Shown: piece by piece, positions 8,546 through 17,772 of the stretch | Layout of the letters: each line of letters starts with the position of its first letter | Numbering within the stretch: the first letter of the stretch is position 1 | Assembly (NCBI RefSeq): GCF_030815415.1 | Contig: NZ_JAUSWW010000001.1 | Location: forward strand, 1,674,001-1,738,000 | Source of the DNA: Streptomyces canus | Lineage (GTDB): Bacteria; Actinomycetota; Actinomycetes; Streptomycetales; Streptomycetaceae | Length of the DNA stretch: 64,000 nucleotides | Direction: 5' to 3' | Position numbers and translations under genes: made by a program | The notes under the pieces: generated by a model | Told to the model about the DNA's origin: nothing | What the model saw: only the letters and a program-made list of their open reading frames with translations | The model's database searches: none

Positions 8546-9061
8546 ATGCTGCACAGAGGTCAAGAGAGCACGGACGGCGCCGGCGGCGGCGAACTCACCG
8601 TCCCCATGGCCTGGTTGTACGCCGAGTACATCGCCGAGGAGCTGCTGCGGACCGGCGATCTGATGCCGCCGACGTCCTTCGAGTTCCGCGCCGGGCGCGA
8701 CGCCCTGGCGCTGACCATCTTCCTGTCCGACACCGACGGCGAGCTGTCCGGCATCCGGGTCGTCTCCCAGCTGGAGACCTGGCTGTCGCTGACGGCGTAC
8801 GACCAGCCGTGGCAGGACTGGGTGCGCGAGCGGATGGCGGGGCTCGCGGCCGAGGCGATCGAATCCGGGGCTCCCGCACCCGACTTGGACCTGGCCGAGG
8901 CGGCCTGGCAATGGTTGGAGGAGACCGAACTCCTCGCCCCGGACCTCAACGCGGTCCCCGGCGGCGGTTCGGGCGTCGGCGACGACGAGGGTCCGCAGGT
9001 GTGGACGAAGGCCTGGCAGCTCGGGCTGCCGCTCGGGCATCTCGCCATCCATCTGTTCTGA
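8546..9061 (+). CDS. Conserved hypothetical protein, 171 aa
   Basis: I do not recognise a named family. The protein is acidic and soluble, with no signal or membrane segment. It has a helical core (AWLYAEYIAEELLRTG, then WLSLTAYDQPWQDWVRERMAGLAAEAIES) and a glycine-rich loop near residue 140. The start is the ATG at 8546, which has AGGAAGG-type ribosome binding sequence just upstream. The longer frame would begin inside the palindromic element and encode arginine-rich nonsense. It sits between an ECF sigma factor and a probable anti-sigma, so an accessory role there is possible but unproven. Confidence 0.7.
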   Translation: MLHRGQESTDGAGGGELTVPMAWLYAEYIAEELLRTGDLMPPTSFEFRAGRDALALTIFLSDTDGELSGIRVVSQLETWLSLTAYDQPWQDWVRERMAGLAAEAIESGAPAPDLDLAEAAWQWLEETELLAPDLNAVPGGGSGVGDDEGPQVWTKAWQLGLPLGHLAIHLF

Positions 9062-9066
9062 GCCAT

Positions 9067-9094
9067 GCGCAGCCGGGGGATTCCGGCCGTGCGC
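9067..9094 (+). terminator. Hairpin after the 171-aa gene
   Basis: GCGCAGCCGG pairs with CCGGC(CG)TGCGC across a 6-nt loop: 10 bp with a 2-nt bulge, 5 bp past the stop. Downstream are two direct GCGGTCCCGGA repeats (9093-9103, 9108-9118) and an unusual run of six T (9120-9125). The rest of the gap to 9268 shows only a 7-bp inverted repeat, GGGTGGG/CCCACCC (9217-9243). Confidence 0.5.
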
Positions 9095-9268
9095 GGTCCC
9101 GGAGGAGGCGGTCCCGGACTTTTTTCGAACGGGACCAATCCTCGTGTTTGGCCGCTCCGAATCCAATGGTTGCGATTCTGTGCGGGGCTTGAGTGATTCG
9201 ACGGTCCGGTGCGTACGGGTGGGAGCAAGGAGTAACCCCACCCACACCCAACGGCACGAGGATTCCGC

Positions 9269-9922
9269 ATGAGGTCCCAGGAGAGGCATCGCGACGTCGC
9301 CGCGTACGCGCTCGGCGTGCTGGACGAGGCGGACGCCTTCCGCTTCGAGGATCACCTCATGGAGTGCCCTCGGTGCGCGGCGCACGTCACCGAATTCGGC
9401 CCCATAACCCGTCAGCTGATGCTGTACCGGCGCTCCACCCCCCAGTTCGTGAGTCCGCTGGCCAAGCCCGGCCCCCGGATGCTGGACCGGCTGCTCTCCG
9501 AGGTGGGGGCGCGCCATCGGTCCGGACGCAGGCGGTTCCTGTGCGCCGTGGCGGCGACCGTCGCGTTCGCGGTGGCAGGCCCCGGGATCGTGGTCGTCGC
9601 CGGCGGCGGGGACAAGGCCGCCCGGCGGATCGAGGCGACCGACGCACGGTCCGGCGTATGGGCCCAGGTCACGGCCGCGGACGAGACCGCGGGCGCCCAG
9701 GTGGAGCTGAAGGTGAAGGACGGGGCGGGCCCCCGCACCTGTCTCCTGGTGATCGTCGGCCACGACGGCACCGAGGAGACGGTCACCACCTGGAGCGTCC
9801 CGCGCCACGACGCCCGTGAGCTGATCATGAACGGCGCCTCGTCCTACCACCCCGACCAGATCGCCCGGTACGAGGTCCGCACCATGGACGGCGAGCACCT
9901 GGTGACACTCAACTCCGGCTGA
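9269..9922 (+). CDS. Zinc-finger (zf-HC2) anti-sigma factor, membrane-anchored
   Basis: A 217-aa protein. The N-terminus (DVAAYALGVLDEADAFRFEDHLMECPRC) carries the H-x3-C-x2-C anti-sigma zinc motif at about residues 31-38. One transmembrane helix follows at about residues 90-110 (FLCAVAATVAFAVAGPGIVVVAGG), then a ~105-residue C-terminal domain on the far side. This is the standard ECF anti-sigma topology: the cytoplasmic zinc domain sequesters the sigma factor and the outer domain senses. The ECF sigma at 7689 is the nearest candidate partner, but the genes are not adjacent, so the pairing is inferred. Confidence 0.85.
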   Translation: MRSQERHRDVAAYALGVLDEADAFRFEDHLMECPRCAAHVTEFGPITRQLMLYRRSTPQFVSPLAKPGPRMLDRLLSEVGARHRSGRRRFLCAVAATVAFAVAGPGIVVVAGGGDKAARRIEATDARSGVWAQVTAADETAGAQVELKVKDGAGPRTCLLVIVGHDGTEETVTTWSVPRHDARELIMNGASSYHPDQIARYEVRTMDGEHLVTLNSG

Positions 9923-9986
9923 GAGCGAACGCCGAGCACGGTCCCGGCGTCTCAGGAGCGACAACCGTTCGGTCCTGGGGGAACGC

Positions 9987-10859
9987 ATGCGTACACACGT
10001 CGCTCGAACTGCCGGTCTATTGGTTCCGCTCGCACTGCTCCTCGCCGGCTGCGGCAGCGAACACGGCTCACGCGCCCAGAGCGGCGAGTCCAGGTCCCGG
10101 GCCCAGAAGGTGGCCGAGGCCTGGGACGGTTCACGGGCGGCCGAGGTGTGGCGCAAGGGGTACTACCCGATGGCGGACGTGGTCCAGCTGCCCGACAACG
10201 CCTTCCGCAGCACCGCCGACAAGATGGCCTACGGGGCACAGAACTTCGTCCTCGACGGTGAACTGCCCACCACCTCGCCCGAGAAGGGCAAGGTCGAGTG
10301 GAGGAGCGGCGGTTCGCTCGCCCTGCCCCTCATGGACGCCCGGCAGGCCTACGACAGCGTGGCGCGCGGCGGTGACGACGGACCGCATCTGACCGTGACC
10401 GAGGCGACGTTGGGCAAGACGACCCTGGTCACCAGCCGGGGTCCGGCCACCGTCCCGGCCTGGCTGTTCACGCTGAAGGGGTACGACACCCCGCTCAAGC
10501 GCGTAGCGATCGAACCCTCGGAACTTCCCAAGTCCCCGATCGGACCCGCCCGGGAGACTCCCACGGACGGGCAGATGCCGCTGGAGCAGTTCATCAGGAC
10601 CAGCGCGGACGGCCGGTCCGTCACCGTCCTCGCGGGCCACGGAGCCTGCGACGACGGGCCCGCCGTGCGCGCCCTGGAGACCGACGGCAGTGTGGTGCTG
10701 TCCGCGGCGATCGTCGGAACGAACGACGGCCCGTGCACCTCCGACCTGCTCATGGAGAACGTGACCGTGAAACTGAAGAGCAAGCTCGGCGAACGGGTCC
10801 TCCTCGACGCGTTCACGGGCGCGCCGGTGACGTACGGGCGCCAGACCGAACACGGCTGA
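9987..10859 (+). CDS. Putative lipoprotein, 290 aa, unknown function
   Basis: The signal peptide ends in lipobox LLAGC (Cys near residue 22), so the protein is probably membrane-anchored outside. No catalytic motif is recognised. The mature part is beta-rich with two Cys (HGACDDGPA and NDGPCTSD) that could form a disulfide near the C-terminus. A GGGGGAA ribosome binding site precedes the ATG. It follows the anti-sigma gene by 64 bp in the same direction, so it may be co-transcribed, and ends 4 bp from the convergent Fpg/Nei gene. Confidence 0.75.
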   Translation: MRTHVARTAGLLVPLALLLAGCGSEHGSRAQSGESRSRAQKVAEAWDGSRAAEVWRKGYYPMADVVQLPDNAFRSTADKMAYGAQNFVLDGELPTTSPEKGKVEWRSGGSLALPLMDARQAYDSVARGGDDGPHLTVTEATLGKTTLVTSRGPATVPAWLFTLKGYDTPLKRVAIEPSELPKSPIGPARETPTDGQMPLEQFIRTSADGRSVTVLAGHGACDDGPAVRALETDGSVVLSAAIVGTNDGPCTSDLLMENVTVKLKSKLGERVLLDAFTGAPVTYGRQTEHG

Positions 10860-10863
10860 CGCG

Positions 10864-11727
10864 CTACTTGAGCAGCCTCGACATCCTGCGGTCCGCGAGG
10901 GGCTTTCCGCCCGTCTGGCAGGTCGGGCAGTACTGGAGGGAGGAGTCGCTGAAGGAGACCTCGCGGACCGTGTCGCCGCACACGGGACAGGGTTCGCCGG
11001 TACGGCCGTGGACCCGCAGACCGCTCTTCTTCTCGGCCTTCAGCCGCCCGGCCGCGACACCGCGGGAGCGTTCGACCGCCTCCGTGAGGGTGCCTCTCAG
11101 CGCCTCGTACAGACGTCCCGTCTCTTCCGGGGTGAGGGAGGCGGCCAGTTTGAAGGGGGACATCTTCGCCGCGTGGAGGATCTCGTCGCTGTAGGCGTTG
11201 CCGACTCCGGCGATCAGGCTCTGGTCGCGCAGGGCGCCCTTGAGCCGGCGGCGTTCGTCCTTCAGCAGGTCCGCGAACCGCCGCTCGTCGAAGCCGTCCG
11301 CGAGCGGGTCGGGGCCCAGCCGGGCCACGCCCGGGACGTCCTGGGGGTCCCCGACGACGTACACGGCGAGGCGCTTCTGCGTGCCCGCCTCGGTCAGGTC
11401 GAAGCCGGCGCCCGTCTCCAGGGCCACCCGCAGGGCGAGGGGGCCCTTGCCGGGGCGGGGCGGGCCGTCGGGGAGCCGGTCCTTCCAGTGCAGCCAGCCG
11501 GCGCGGGCCAGGTGGGTCACGAAGTGCGGGCCGGCGTCGGTGACGAGGTCCAGGAACTTGCCGTGCCGGCGCACCGCGGTGACCTCGTGGCCCTCCAGGG
11601 CGCTGAGCGGAGGGTCGTACGTCTTCAGGACGCTGATCGCCACGGGCAGCACCCGCACGATCTCGTGGCCGACCAGGTTCTCGGTCAGGAAGTCCTTGAG
11701 CGCTTCGACCTCGGGGAGTTCCGGCAT
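10864..11727 (-). CDS. Fpg/Nei family DNA glycosylase/AP lyase
   Basis: A 287-aa protein beginning MPELPEVEALKDFL. The Pro2 nucleophile and Glu3 characteristic of formamidopyrimidine/endonuclease VIII enzymes are exposed after Met removal. The beta-sandwich is followed by the H2TH region (GVGNAYSDEILHAAKMSPF, near 170) and a C-terminal zinc finger (CPVCG...CPTC). It excises oxidised bases and nicks the abasic site. Streptomyces have several paralogues, and I cannot tell whether this one prefers 8-oxoguanine or pyrimidine lesions. It is monocistronic. Confidence 0.92.
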   Translation of the reverse strand: MPELPEVEALKDFLTENLVGHEIVRVLPVAISVLKTYDPPLSALEGHEVTAVRRHGKFLDLVTDAGPHFVTHLARAGWLHWKDRLPDGPPRPGKGPLALRVALETGAGFDLTEAGTQKRLAVYVVGDPQDVPGVARLGPDPLADGFDERRFADLLKDERRRLKGALRDQSLIAGVGNAYSDEILHAAKMSPFKLAASLTPEETGRLYEALRGTLTEAVERSRGVAAGRLKAEKKSGLRVHGRTGEPCPVCGDTVREVSFSDSSLQYCPTCQTGGKPLADRRMSRLLK

Positions 11728-11763
11728 ACGTCCAGAGTGCCACCGGAGGCCGGAGTGCTCAGC

Positions 11764-13839
11764 TCAGCTCCGTTCCCGCACCACGAACTCGCACCACACG
11801 CACTTGCCGCCGCCCCGCGCCTCCACGCCCCACACGTCGGTGAGCAGGTCGACCAGGAGCAGGCCCCGCCCGGAGACTCCCGACTCCCCCGCCTCGCGGC
11901 GGCGCGGCAGGGCGCTGGAGGAGTCCTCGACCTCCACGCGGAGCCGGCGGTCGGAGCCGGCCAGGACCCGCAGGGTGACGATGGCGGAGCCCTCGGTGTG
12001 CATGAGGGCGTTGGTGACCAGTTCGTCGGCGACCAGCTCGATCTCGTCGGCCCGGTCCCGGGCGCCCCAGCCCCGGACCGCCGCGCGGATCATGTGCCGG
12101 GCCTCGGACAGCGCCTCCGGATCGCCCGAAGCGACGTGCTGCTGGAGCCGGCCGCCGGACTGCGGGACGTCCAGGCCCCGGCGGCGCAGCAGGAGCAGGG
12201 CCACGTCGTCGTCGCCGCCGCGTTCCTCGGCCACGTCGATCAGCCGGTCCGCGAGGTCGCGGACGTCCGCGGGACCGGAGGCGATGAGGGCGGTGAGGGT
12301 CTGCATGCCGTCGTCGAGATCGGCGCCCGGCGTCTCGACCAGGCCGTCGGTGCACAGCATCAGCGTGTTGCCGGGGTCGAGCTCGACCGTGCCGACGGGG
12401 TACTCCAGACACCCGAACTCGGCGGACAGACCGAGCGGTAGCCCGCCCTCGACCGGAACACGGCGGCAGCTGCCGTCGGCCCGCCGTACGAGGGGGTCGA
12501 TATGGCCTGCCCGGACGACCTGGACGACTCCGGTGGCGAGGTCCGCCTCGGCGTACAGGCAGGTCGCGAAGCGGTCGGTGTCCAGTTCGTGCAGGAAGAC
12601 GGAGGCGCGGGCCATCACGGTGGCGGGCGTGTGCCCCTCGGCGGCGTAGGCGCGCAGAACGATCCGCAGCTGGCCCATGACGGCGGCGGCGTGGGTGTCG
12701 TGGCCCTGGACGTCGCCGATGACGGCGCCGACCCGGCCGCCGGGCAGCGGGATGAGGTCGTACCAGTCGCCGCCGATGTCCCGGCCGAAGGCGGCCGAGC
12801 GGTAGCGGACGGCGACGTCGGCGCCGCGCACGCTGGGGATGGTGCGCGGCAGCATGGCCTGCTGGAGCCCGCTGGCGAGGTCTTTCTCCTGCTCGTAGAA
12901 CATGGCGCGTTGCAGGCTCTGCGCGATGCTGGAGCCCAGCGCGACGAGGACGTTGCGGTCCTCGGGCGAGAAGCCGCGCCGGTCGCTGTAGAGCAGGCCC
13001 ATGGCGCCGATGGGCCGGGCCTGGGCGATCAGCGGGAGATAGGCGGCCGAGGTGATGTTCAGGTCGGTGATGTGCGGCCACAGCAGCGGATAGCTCTCGG
13101 CGAACTCCTGGGGCGACTCGATGAAGCGCGGGGTCAGGGTGCGCACGACCTCGCTCATCGGGTACGGCTCGTCGATGCGGGTGACATCGGTGCCGGGGAC
13201 GAAGCTGCCCGCGGGGCCCTCCGCGACCAGCCGGATGCGGCCCGCCTCGACCAGACCCATGACCAGGCTGGTGGCGCCGAGGTGGGTGAGACCGTGGGTG
13301 TCCTTGAGGACGTCGATGACGTCGTCGATGGTGCGGGCGTACGCGAGGGCCGCCGTGGTGAGCTGGACGACGTTGGTCTGCTCCTGCCGGGCCTCGTCCC
13401 GGCCGGCCTGTCTGCGGCGGTCCTCGATGTCCTGGACTTCCTGGGTGGCGTCACGGACGATGCCGACGATGCGGCGCGGACGGCCCGTCTCGTCGCGCCG
13501 GATGTAGCCCTGGGTGTGGGTCCAGCGCAGCGAGCCGTTGCGGCAGCGGATGCGGAAGTAGGTGCCGTAGTTCTCGCTGCCGTCCTTCATGGCCTGGGAG
13601 ACCAGGGCGTCGAGCCGGTACGCCTCCGGGGACGGGACGCGGATCGCGAGGGTCTCGGGGTGACCGTTGTATTCGTCGGGGCGCAGGTCGAAGACCTCGT
13701 GGGCCTGGGCGTCCATGTAGAACAGACCGGTGTCCAGGTCCCAGTCGAAGCTGCCCATGCGGTTGAGCGCCAGGATCGGGTCCGGGTGGGCGGGCCAGTC
13801 GTCCGGGAGTGACGGGGCGCTCGCTCCCCGATCAACCAT
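11764..13839 (-). CDS. PAS-GAF-SpoIIE phosphatase-HATPase multidomain regulator
   Basis: A 691-aa cytosolic protein. The PAS fold is at about residues 20-140 (MGSFDWDLDTG, then RRIVGIVRDAT). The GAF domain is at about 165-320 (LGATSLVMGLV, GAMGLLYSDRRGFSPEDRN). The PP2C-type SpoIIE phosphatase is at about 335-560 (GGDWYDLIPL, GDVQGHD, LCTDGLVETPG, GGDDDVALLL). A C-terminal HATPase_c_2 anti-sigma kinase-like domain is at about 570-690 (VADELVTNALMH, GRGLLLVDLLTD). Such proteins switch anti-sigma-antagonist partners. With both kinase-like and phosphatase parts in one chain, it could set the phosphorylation state of an STAS partner encoded elsewhere. Confidence 0.92.
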   Translation of the reverse strand: MVDRGASAPSLPDDWPAHPDPILALNRMGSFDWDLDTGLFYMDAQAHEVFDLRPDEYNGHPETLAIRVPSPEAYRLDALVSQAMKDGSENYGTYFRIRCRNGSLRWTHTQGYIRRDETGRPRRIVGIVRDATQEVQDIEDRRRQAGRDEARQEQTNVVQLTTAALAYARTIDDVIDVLKDTHGLTHLGATSLVMGLVEAGRIRLVAEGPAGSFVPGTDVTRIDEPYPMSEVVRTLTPRFIESPQEFAESYPLLWPHITDLNITSAAYLPLIAQARPIGAMGLLYSDRRGFSPEDRNVLVALGSSIAQSLQRAMFYEQEKDLASGLQQAMLPRTIPSVRGADVAVRYRSAAFGRDIGGDWYDLIPLPGGRVGAVIGDVQGHDTHAAAVMGQLRIVLRAYAAEGHTPATVMARASVFLHELDTDRFATCLYAEADLATGVVQVVRAGHIDPLVRRADGSCRRVPVEGGLPLGLSAEFGCLEYPVGTVELDPGNTLMLCTDGLVETPGADLDDGMQTLTALIASGPADVRDLADRLIDVAEERGGDDDVALLLLRRRGLDVPQSGGRLQQHVASGDPEALSEARHMIRAAVRGWGARDRADEIELVADELVTNALMHTEGSAIVTLRVLAGSDRRLRVEVEDSSSALPRRREAGESGVSGRGLLLVDLLTDVWGVEARGGGKCVWCEFVVRERS

Positions 13840-13898
13840 GGGCCCACCTTGCCAGGGTTTGTCTGATTCTTCGACTGGTAGGGACCGACCTGTGGGGG

Positions 13899-15098
13899 TC
13901 AGCCTCCGAATACGCCGGCGGGGCTGTCGAAGATGCTGTCGGTCACCGTCGGCTCGTCCGGACCGTCGGGGATCAGGCCCCCGCCGTCGGGGACGTCGGG
14001 GGCGTCCGGGACGGTCTGCGGACCGACCTCCTCCGTGCCCGACGGTTCCTCGACCGTGGGCTCGTCGGGTACCGCCTCGGCCGGAGGCGTCGCCGTGACC
14101 GTCGCGGCGGGGCAGGCGGGGTCCTCGGGGGCGGGAGTGCCCGTCACGGGGACGCCCGGGGTGACGGTGGCGGTCGGGGTGGCGCAGTCGGTCGCCGGGC
14201 TGTGCGGCGCGGAGTTCTCGTCGCTCGGGGAGGCGCTCTCACCGGCGCTCGCGTCCGTGTGCGGACTCGTGTCGGACCGGCTCGGCGGCGCGCCGGAGTC
14301 GCTCTCGGAGGGGCTCGGCGGATGCGTGGACGTCGGCGCCACCGGCTGCGGACGCGGTACGACGTGGTCGTGCCGGGTGTCATGCCCGCAGCGCCGCTCG
14401 ATCCAGGTGTTGTCGACGATGTCGATGATCGTGATGTGGGTGATCACCCGGGGCGTCGGGGCCACCACGACCACCTGCCCGTGCCGGTAGCCGGACCACG
14501 GCCGCCCGCTGGTGACCGTGCCGCCGCTCGTCGCCCGCGGGGGCGTGAGCGGGTTGCCGCAGGCGCAGCGGACCCGCGGCACGCCCCGGGTGTCGACGAG
14601 GACCGCGGTGCCGCTCTGGAGGACGGACTGGTAGGTGGTGGTGCGCCCGTCCCGGTAGCCGTGGTTTGTGACGCGGGTGTCGGCGCGCAGCACGACCGAG
14701 GTCAGCGAGCGCAGATACGACGGGATCGAGTCCTCGGAGATGCCCTCGACCTGTGCGAAGGCCCGCCCCTTGGCCGGGTCCGCCGTGAGCCGGCCGATCT
14801 GCCGGTTCACGTCACAGCTGCCGGACCCGGCGGTGCCGCCGTACAGGCCGGGCGTCCCGCCGGAGATCGACCGCACGGCCGACCGCGCCGGTTGCTGCGT
14901 CCGGGTGACGGGCGAAGGGATGGCCGTCGAGGTCTGCGTCGAGTCCGTGAAGGGGTCGGGGCCCTGGGACGCGACGGGCTGGAGAAAGAGTTCTTCGCTG
15001 GACTGCGTGCTCTCGTCGCCGGAGCCGACGCGGCCGACGACGATCAGTGCCGTCGCGAGCGCGCAGGCCGTGACGAAGGTTCCGGTGGATGGACGCAC
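13899..15098 (-). CDS. DUF6777-type secreted or membrane-anchored protein
   Basis: A 399-aa protein from GTG at 15098, preceded by GGGAGAG; upstream in-frame codons to 15245 overlap the divergent gene and lack a site. An N-terminal hydrophobic helix (TFVTACALATALIVVG) leads to a domain at about residues 95-210 (SYLRSLTSVVLRADTRVTNHG, SGTAVLVDTRGVPRVRCACG) that I associate with DUF6777. The last ~150 residues are Ser/Pro/Asp/Glu-rich and low complexity, as in wall-spanning linkers. Function is unknown. Two Cys in RCACGNP could bind metal or pair. Confidence 0.7.
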   Translation of the reverse strand: MRPSTGTFVTACALATALIVVGRVGSGDESTQSSEELFLQPVASQGPDPFTDSTQTSTAIPSPVTRTQQPARSAVRSISGGTPGLYGGTAGSGSCDVNRQIGRLTADPAKGRAFAQVEGISEDSIPSYLRSLTSVVLRADTRVTNHGYRDGRTTTYQSVLQSGTAVLVDTRGVPRVRCACGNPLTPPRATSGGTVTSGRPWSGYRHGQVVVVAPTPRVITHITIIDIVDNTWIERRCGHDTRHDHVVPRPQPVAPTSTHPPSPSESDSGAPPSRSDTSPHTDASAGESASPSDENSAPHSPATDCATPTATVTPGVPVTGTPAPEDPACPAATVTATPPAEAVPDEPTVEEPSGTEEVGPQTVPDAPDVPDGGGLIPDGPDEPTVTDSIFDSPAGVFGG

Positions 15099-15231
15099 CG
15101 TGCTCTCCCGCCTCAAGCCGGGTTTTTCGTCACCATTGTCTGCTTCACTCACTTGGGTTACGCAAGCGGAGGCTCGGTACACGGAGTGTGACCTAGGGTT
15201 CCGGCGCGACAATGGACGGAGGAGCACTGGC

Positions 15232-16653
15232 GTGGACTGGTTCACCGCACCCGACTACTGGCTGAGCCGGCTGGTCTTCCAACGGGCCCTGGCCGGCGTG
15301 TACCTCGTCGCGTTCCTGACGGCGGCCCTGCAGTTCCGGGCGCTGCTCGGCGCACGCGGCATGCTGCCCATCCCCCGCTATGTCCAGCGGATCCCTTTCA
15401 GGGCGGCACCGAGCCTGTTCCACCTGCACTACTCGGACCGCTTCTTCGCGGCCTGCGCCTGGTCGGGCTGCGCGATCTCGGCGGCGCTGCTCGCCGGCCT
15501 CGACGCGCAACTGCCGTTGTGGGGCGGCATGGTGCTGTGGCTGGTGCCATGGATGCTGTATCTGTCGATCGTCAACGTCGGCCAGACCTGGTACGGCTTC
15601 GGCTGGGAGTCCCTGCTTCTCGAAGTCGGCTTCCTCGCCGTGTTCCTCGGCAACGACGAGGTGGCCCCGCCGATCGTCGTCCTGTTCCTGCTGCGCTGGA
15701 TCCTGTTCCGGGTGGAGTTCGGCGCGGGGCTGATCAAGATGCGCGGCGACGCGTGCTGGCGGAAGCTGACCTGCCTGGACTACCACCACGAGACCCAGCC
15801 GATGCCGGGCCCGCTGAGCTGGTTCTTCCACCATCTCCCCCGCCCGCTGCACCGGGCCGAGGTGGCGGCGAACCACTTCACCCAACTCGTCGTCCCCGTC
15901 CTGCTGTTCACCCCGCAGCCGATCGCCACGGCGGCCGCGTCCCTGATGATCGTCACCCAGCTGTGGCTGGTCCTGTCGGGCAACTTCTCCTGGCTGAACT
16001 GGATCACGATCGTGCTCGCGGTCTCGGCGCTGGACGTCCCGGGCGACCCGCCCTCCCGGCCCGCCGCCCCGCTCTGGTACGAGATCGTGGTCCTGGCCGT
16101 CGCGGCGCTGATCGCGTACCTCAGCTACCACCCGGTGACGAACATGATCTCCCGCCGCCAGATCATGAACCGCTCCTTCGACCCGCTCCATCTGGTCAAC
16201 ACCTACGGGGCGTTCGGCAGTGTCAGCCGGTTCCGGTACGAGGTGGTGGTCGAGGGCACCGCCGACGAGGTGCCGCGCGAGGACTCGGACTGGCGGGAGT
16301 ACGAGTTCAAGGGCAAGCCCGGCGACCCCCGGCACTGGCCGCGCCAGTTCGCGCCGTACCACCTGCGCCTGGACTGGCTGATGTGGTTCGCCGCACTGTC
16401 CCCGTCCTACGCCGGTTCCTGGTTCGGCACCTTCGTGGAACGGCTCCTGGAGAACGACCGCGACACCCTCAAACTGCTGCGCCGCTCGCCCTTCCCGCCC
16501 GACGCACCGCCCCGCTACATCCGCGCCCGCCTCTTCCGCTACCGGTACACGAACTGGCGCGAGCTGCGGGAGACGGGCGCCTGCTGGGAGCGGACGTTTG
16601 TGCGGGAGTATCTGCCGCCGACGAGGCTGGCGGGGGTGGCTCAGAGGTCGTAG
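15232..16653 (+). CDS. Lipase maturation factor (LMF1-like) family membrane protein
   Basis: A 473-aa protein with about seven hydrophobic segments, then a soluble C-terminus. It contains family-typical stretches such as LRWILFRVEFGAGLIKMRGDACW, CLDYHHETQPMP and NTYGAFGSV, and a tail matching LMF proteins (FRYRYTNWRELRETGACWERTFVREYLPP). In vertebrates LMF1 helps lipases fold in the ER; the bacterial homologue's role is not established. The start is GTG at 15232 after GGAGGAG. The 3' end overlaps the convergent lactonase gene by 13 bp. Confidence 0.85.
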   Translation: MDWFTAPDYWLSRLVFQRALAGVYLVAFLTAALQFRALLGARGMLPIPRYVQRIPFRAAPSLFHLHYSDRFFAACAWSGCAISAALLAGLDAQLPLWGGMVLWLVPWMLYLSIVNVGQTWYGFGWESLLLEVGFLAVFLGNDEVAPPIVVLFLLRWILFRVEFGAGLIKMRGDACWRKLTCLDYHHETQPMPGPLSWFFHHLPRPLHRAEVAANHFTQLVVPVLLFTPQPIATAAASLMIVTQLWLVLSGNFSWLNWITIVLAVSALDVPGDPPSRPAAPLWYEIVVLAVAALIAYLSYHPVTNMISRRQIMNRSFDPLHLVNTYGAFGSVSRFRYEVVVEGTADEVPREDSDWREYEFKGKPGDPRHWPRQFAPYHLRLDWLMWFAALSPSYAGSWFGTFVERLLENDRDTLKLLRRSPFPPDAPPRYIRARLFRYRYTNWRELRETGACWERTFVREYLPPTRLAGVAQRS

Positions 16654-17461
16654 ACCCGGGTGGCGGTCGTTTCGAAGATCCGCCGGTCAGGGGAGCCGAC
16701 CAGTTCCTGTGCCGCGTCCAGGACTTGGGCGTAGGTCGCCGCCAGGCCGCACACCGGCCAGTCCGAGCCGAACATCAGACGGTCCGGGCCGAAGGCTTCC
16801 AGCACGACGTCGGCGTACGGGCGCAGGTCCTCGACGGTCCAGGCGGCGAGGTCGGCCTCGGTGACCATGCCGGAGAGCTTGCAGACCGTGTTGGGGTGCG
16901 CGGCGAGGGCGCGGAGGTCGCCGGCCCAGGGTTCGAGGGCTCCGGAGGCGATGGGTGGCTTGCCCAAGTGGTCCAGGACAAAGGTGGGTGGGGCAGTGCG
17001 GCGGCTGCTTTGACGCAGGCGGGCAGCTGGTGGGGCAGGACGAGGAGGTCGTAGACGAGGCCTGCCGCGGCCACGGCGGCGAGACCCCGCCGTACGTCCG
17101 CCCGCAGCAGCCATTCCGGGTCGGGCTCTCCCTGGACCTGGTGGCGGATGCCCTTGAGGTATCGGCCGCCGGGGAGTTCCCTGAGGCGGGCCAGTTCGTC
17201 GGCGATGTCGGGACGGGTGAGATCGGTCCAGCCGACGACACCGGCGATCAGGTCGTGTGCGGCGGCCAGCGCCAGGAACTCCGGGGTCTCCTCGGCGACG
17301 GTGACCGTCTGGACGAGTACCGTCCGGTCCACTCCGGCGGCGGCTGCCTCGAGGGCGAGGTCGGCGACGGTGAAGTCCCGCCGGATCGGGCTGTCCTCGG
17401 CGATCCAGTCCTGGTCGCGCACCGACAGGTCCCAGAGGTGGTGGTGCGCGTCGACCGTCAC
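16641..17461 (-). pseudogene. L-fuconolactonase-type amidohydrolase, frameshifted
   Basis: The N-terminal part (VTVDAHHHLWDLSVRDQDW, start GTG 17461) and C-terminal part (TFVLDHLGKPP, CKLSGMV, LMFGSDWPV, VYDL stop) lie in different frames. They join in the C/A run around 16980-17000. The span is 821 nt, one short of 274 codons, so a single base is missing. As sequenced, the product is ~157 correct residues plus an aberrant tail ending at 16775, and it loses the active-site Asp of FGSDWP. Amidohydrolases of this family open L-fucono-1,5-lactone to L-fuconate. The start overlaps the mutarotase stop by 4 nt, the last gene of the fucose operon. Confidence 0.8.
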
Positions 17462-17772
17462 GGCAGTTCCCATACGACGGGCAGGCCGGCGGCCGCGCCC
17501 TGGTCGGAGTAGTCGTGCACGACGTCGAGGAGCTCGGCCATGCGGGCCTGCCAGGCGACGTTGACGGGCAGTTTCTCCAGTTCGGCGAGGAGCCGGCCGT
17601 AGTCCTCGCACTCCAGGACGTGGAAGAGGTCGGTGCCGCTGCGCCAGATGGTCCAGGAGGTGGCGCCGGCGGCGCGGATCGCGTCGGTGAGTTCCTTCGG
17701 GACCTCGCGGTGGGCCGCGTCGTACTCGGCGATGCGATCGGCGCGGACCTTGGTGTGCAGGGCGACTCTCAT
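17458..17772 (-). CDS. L-fucose/L-rhamnose mutarotase (RhaM-like)
   Basis: A 104-aa small alpha/beta-barrel protein of the L-rhamnose mutarotase family, of standard length. Recognisable segments are RVALHTKVRADRIAEYDAAHREVP, ATSWTIWRSGTDLFHVLECEDY and the C-terminal PVVWELP. It interconverts alpha and beta anomers. In this operon the substrate is most likely L-fucose, presented to the downstream dehydrogenase. Its start overlaps the aldo/keto reductase stop (ATGA, 17769-17772), and its stop overlaps the lactonase start (GTGA), so translation is coupled. Confidence 0.87.
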   Translation of the reverse strand: MRVALHTKVRADRIAEYDAAHREVPKELTDAIRAAGATSWTIWRSGTDLFHVLECEDYGRLLAELEKLPVNVAWQARMAELLDVVHDYSDQGAAAGLPVVWELP

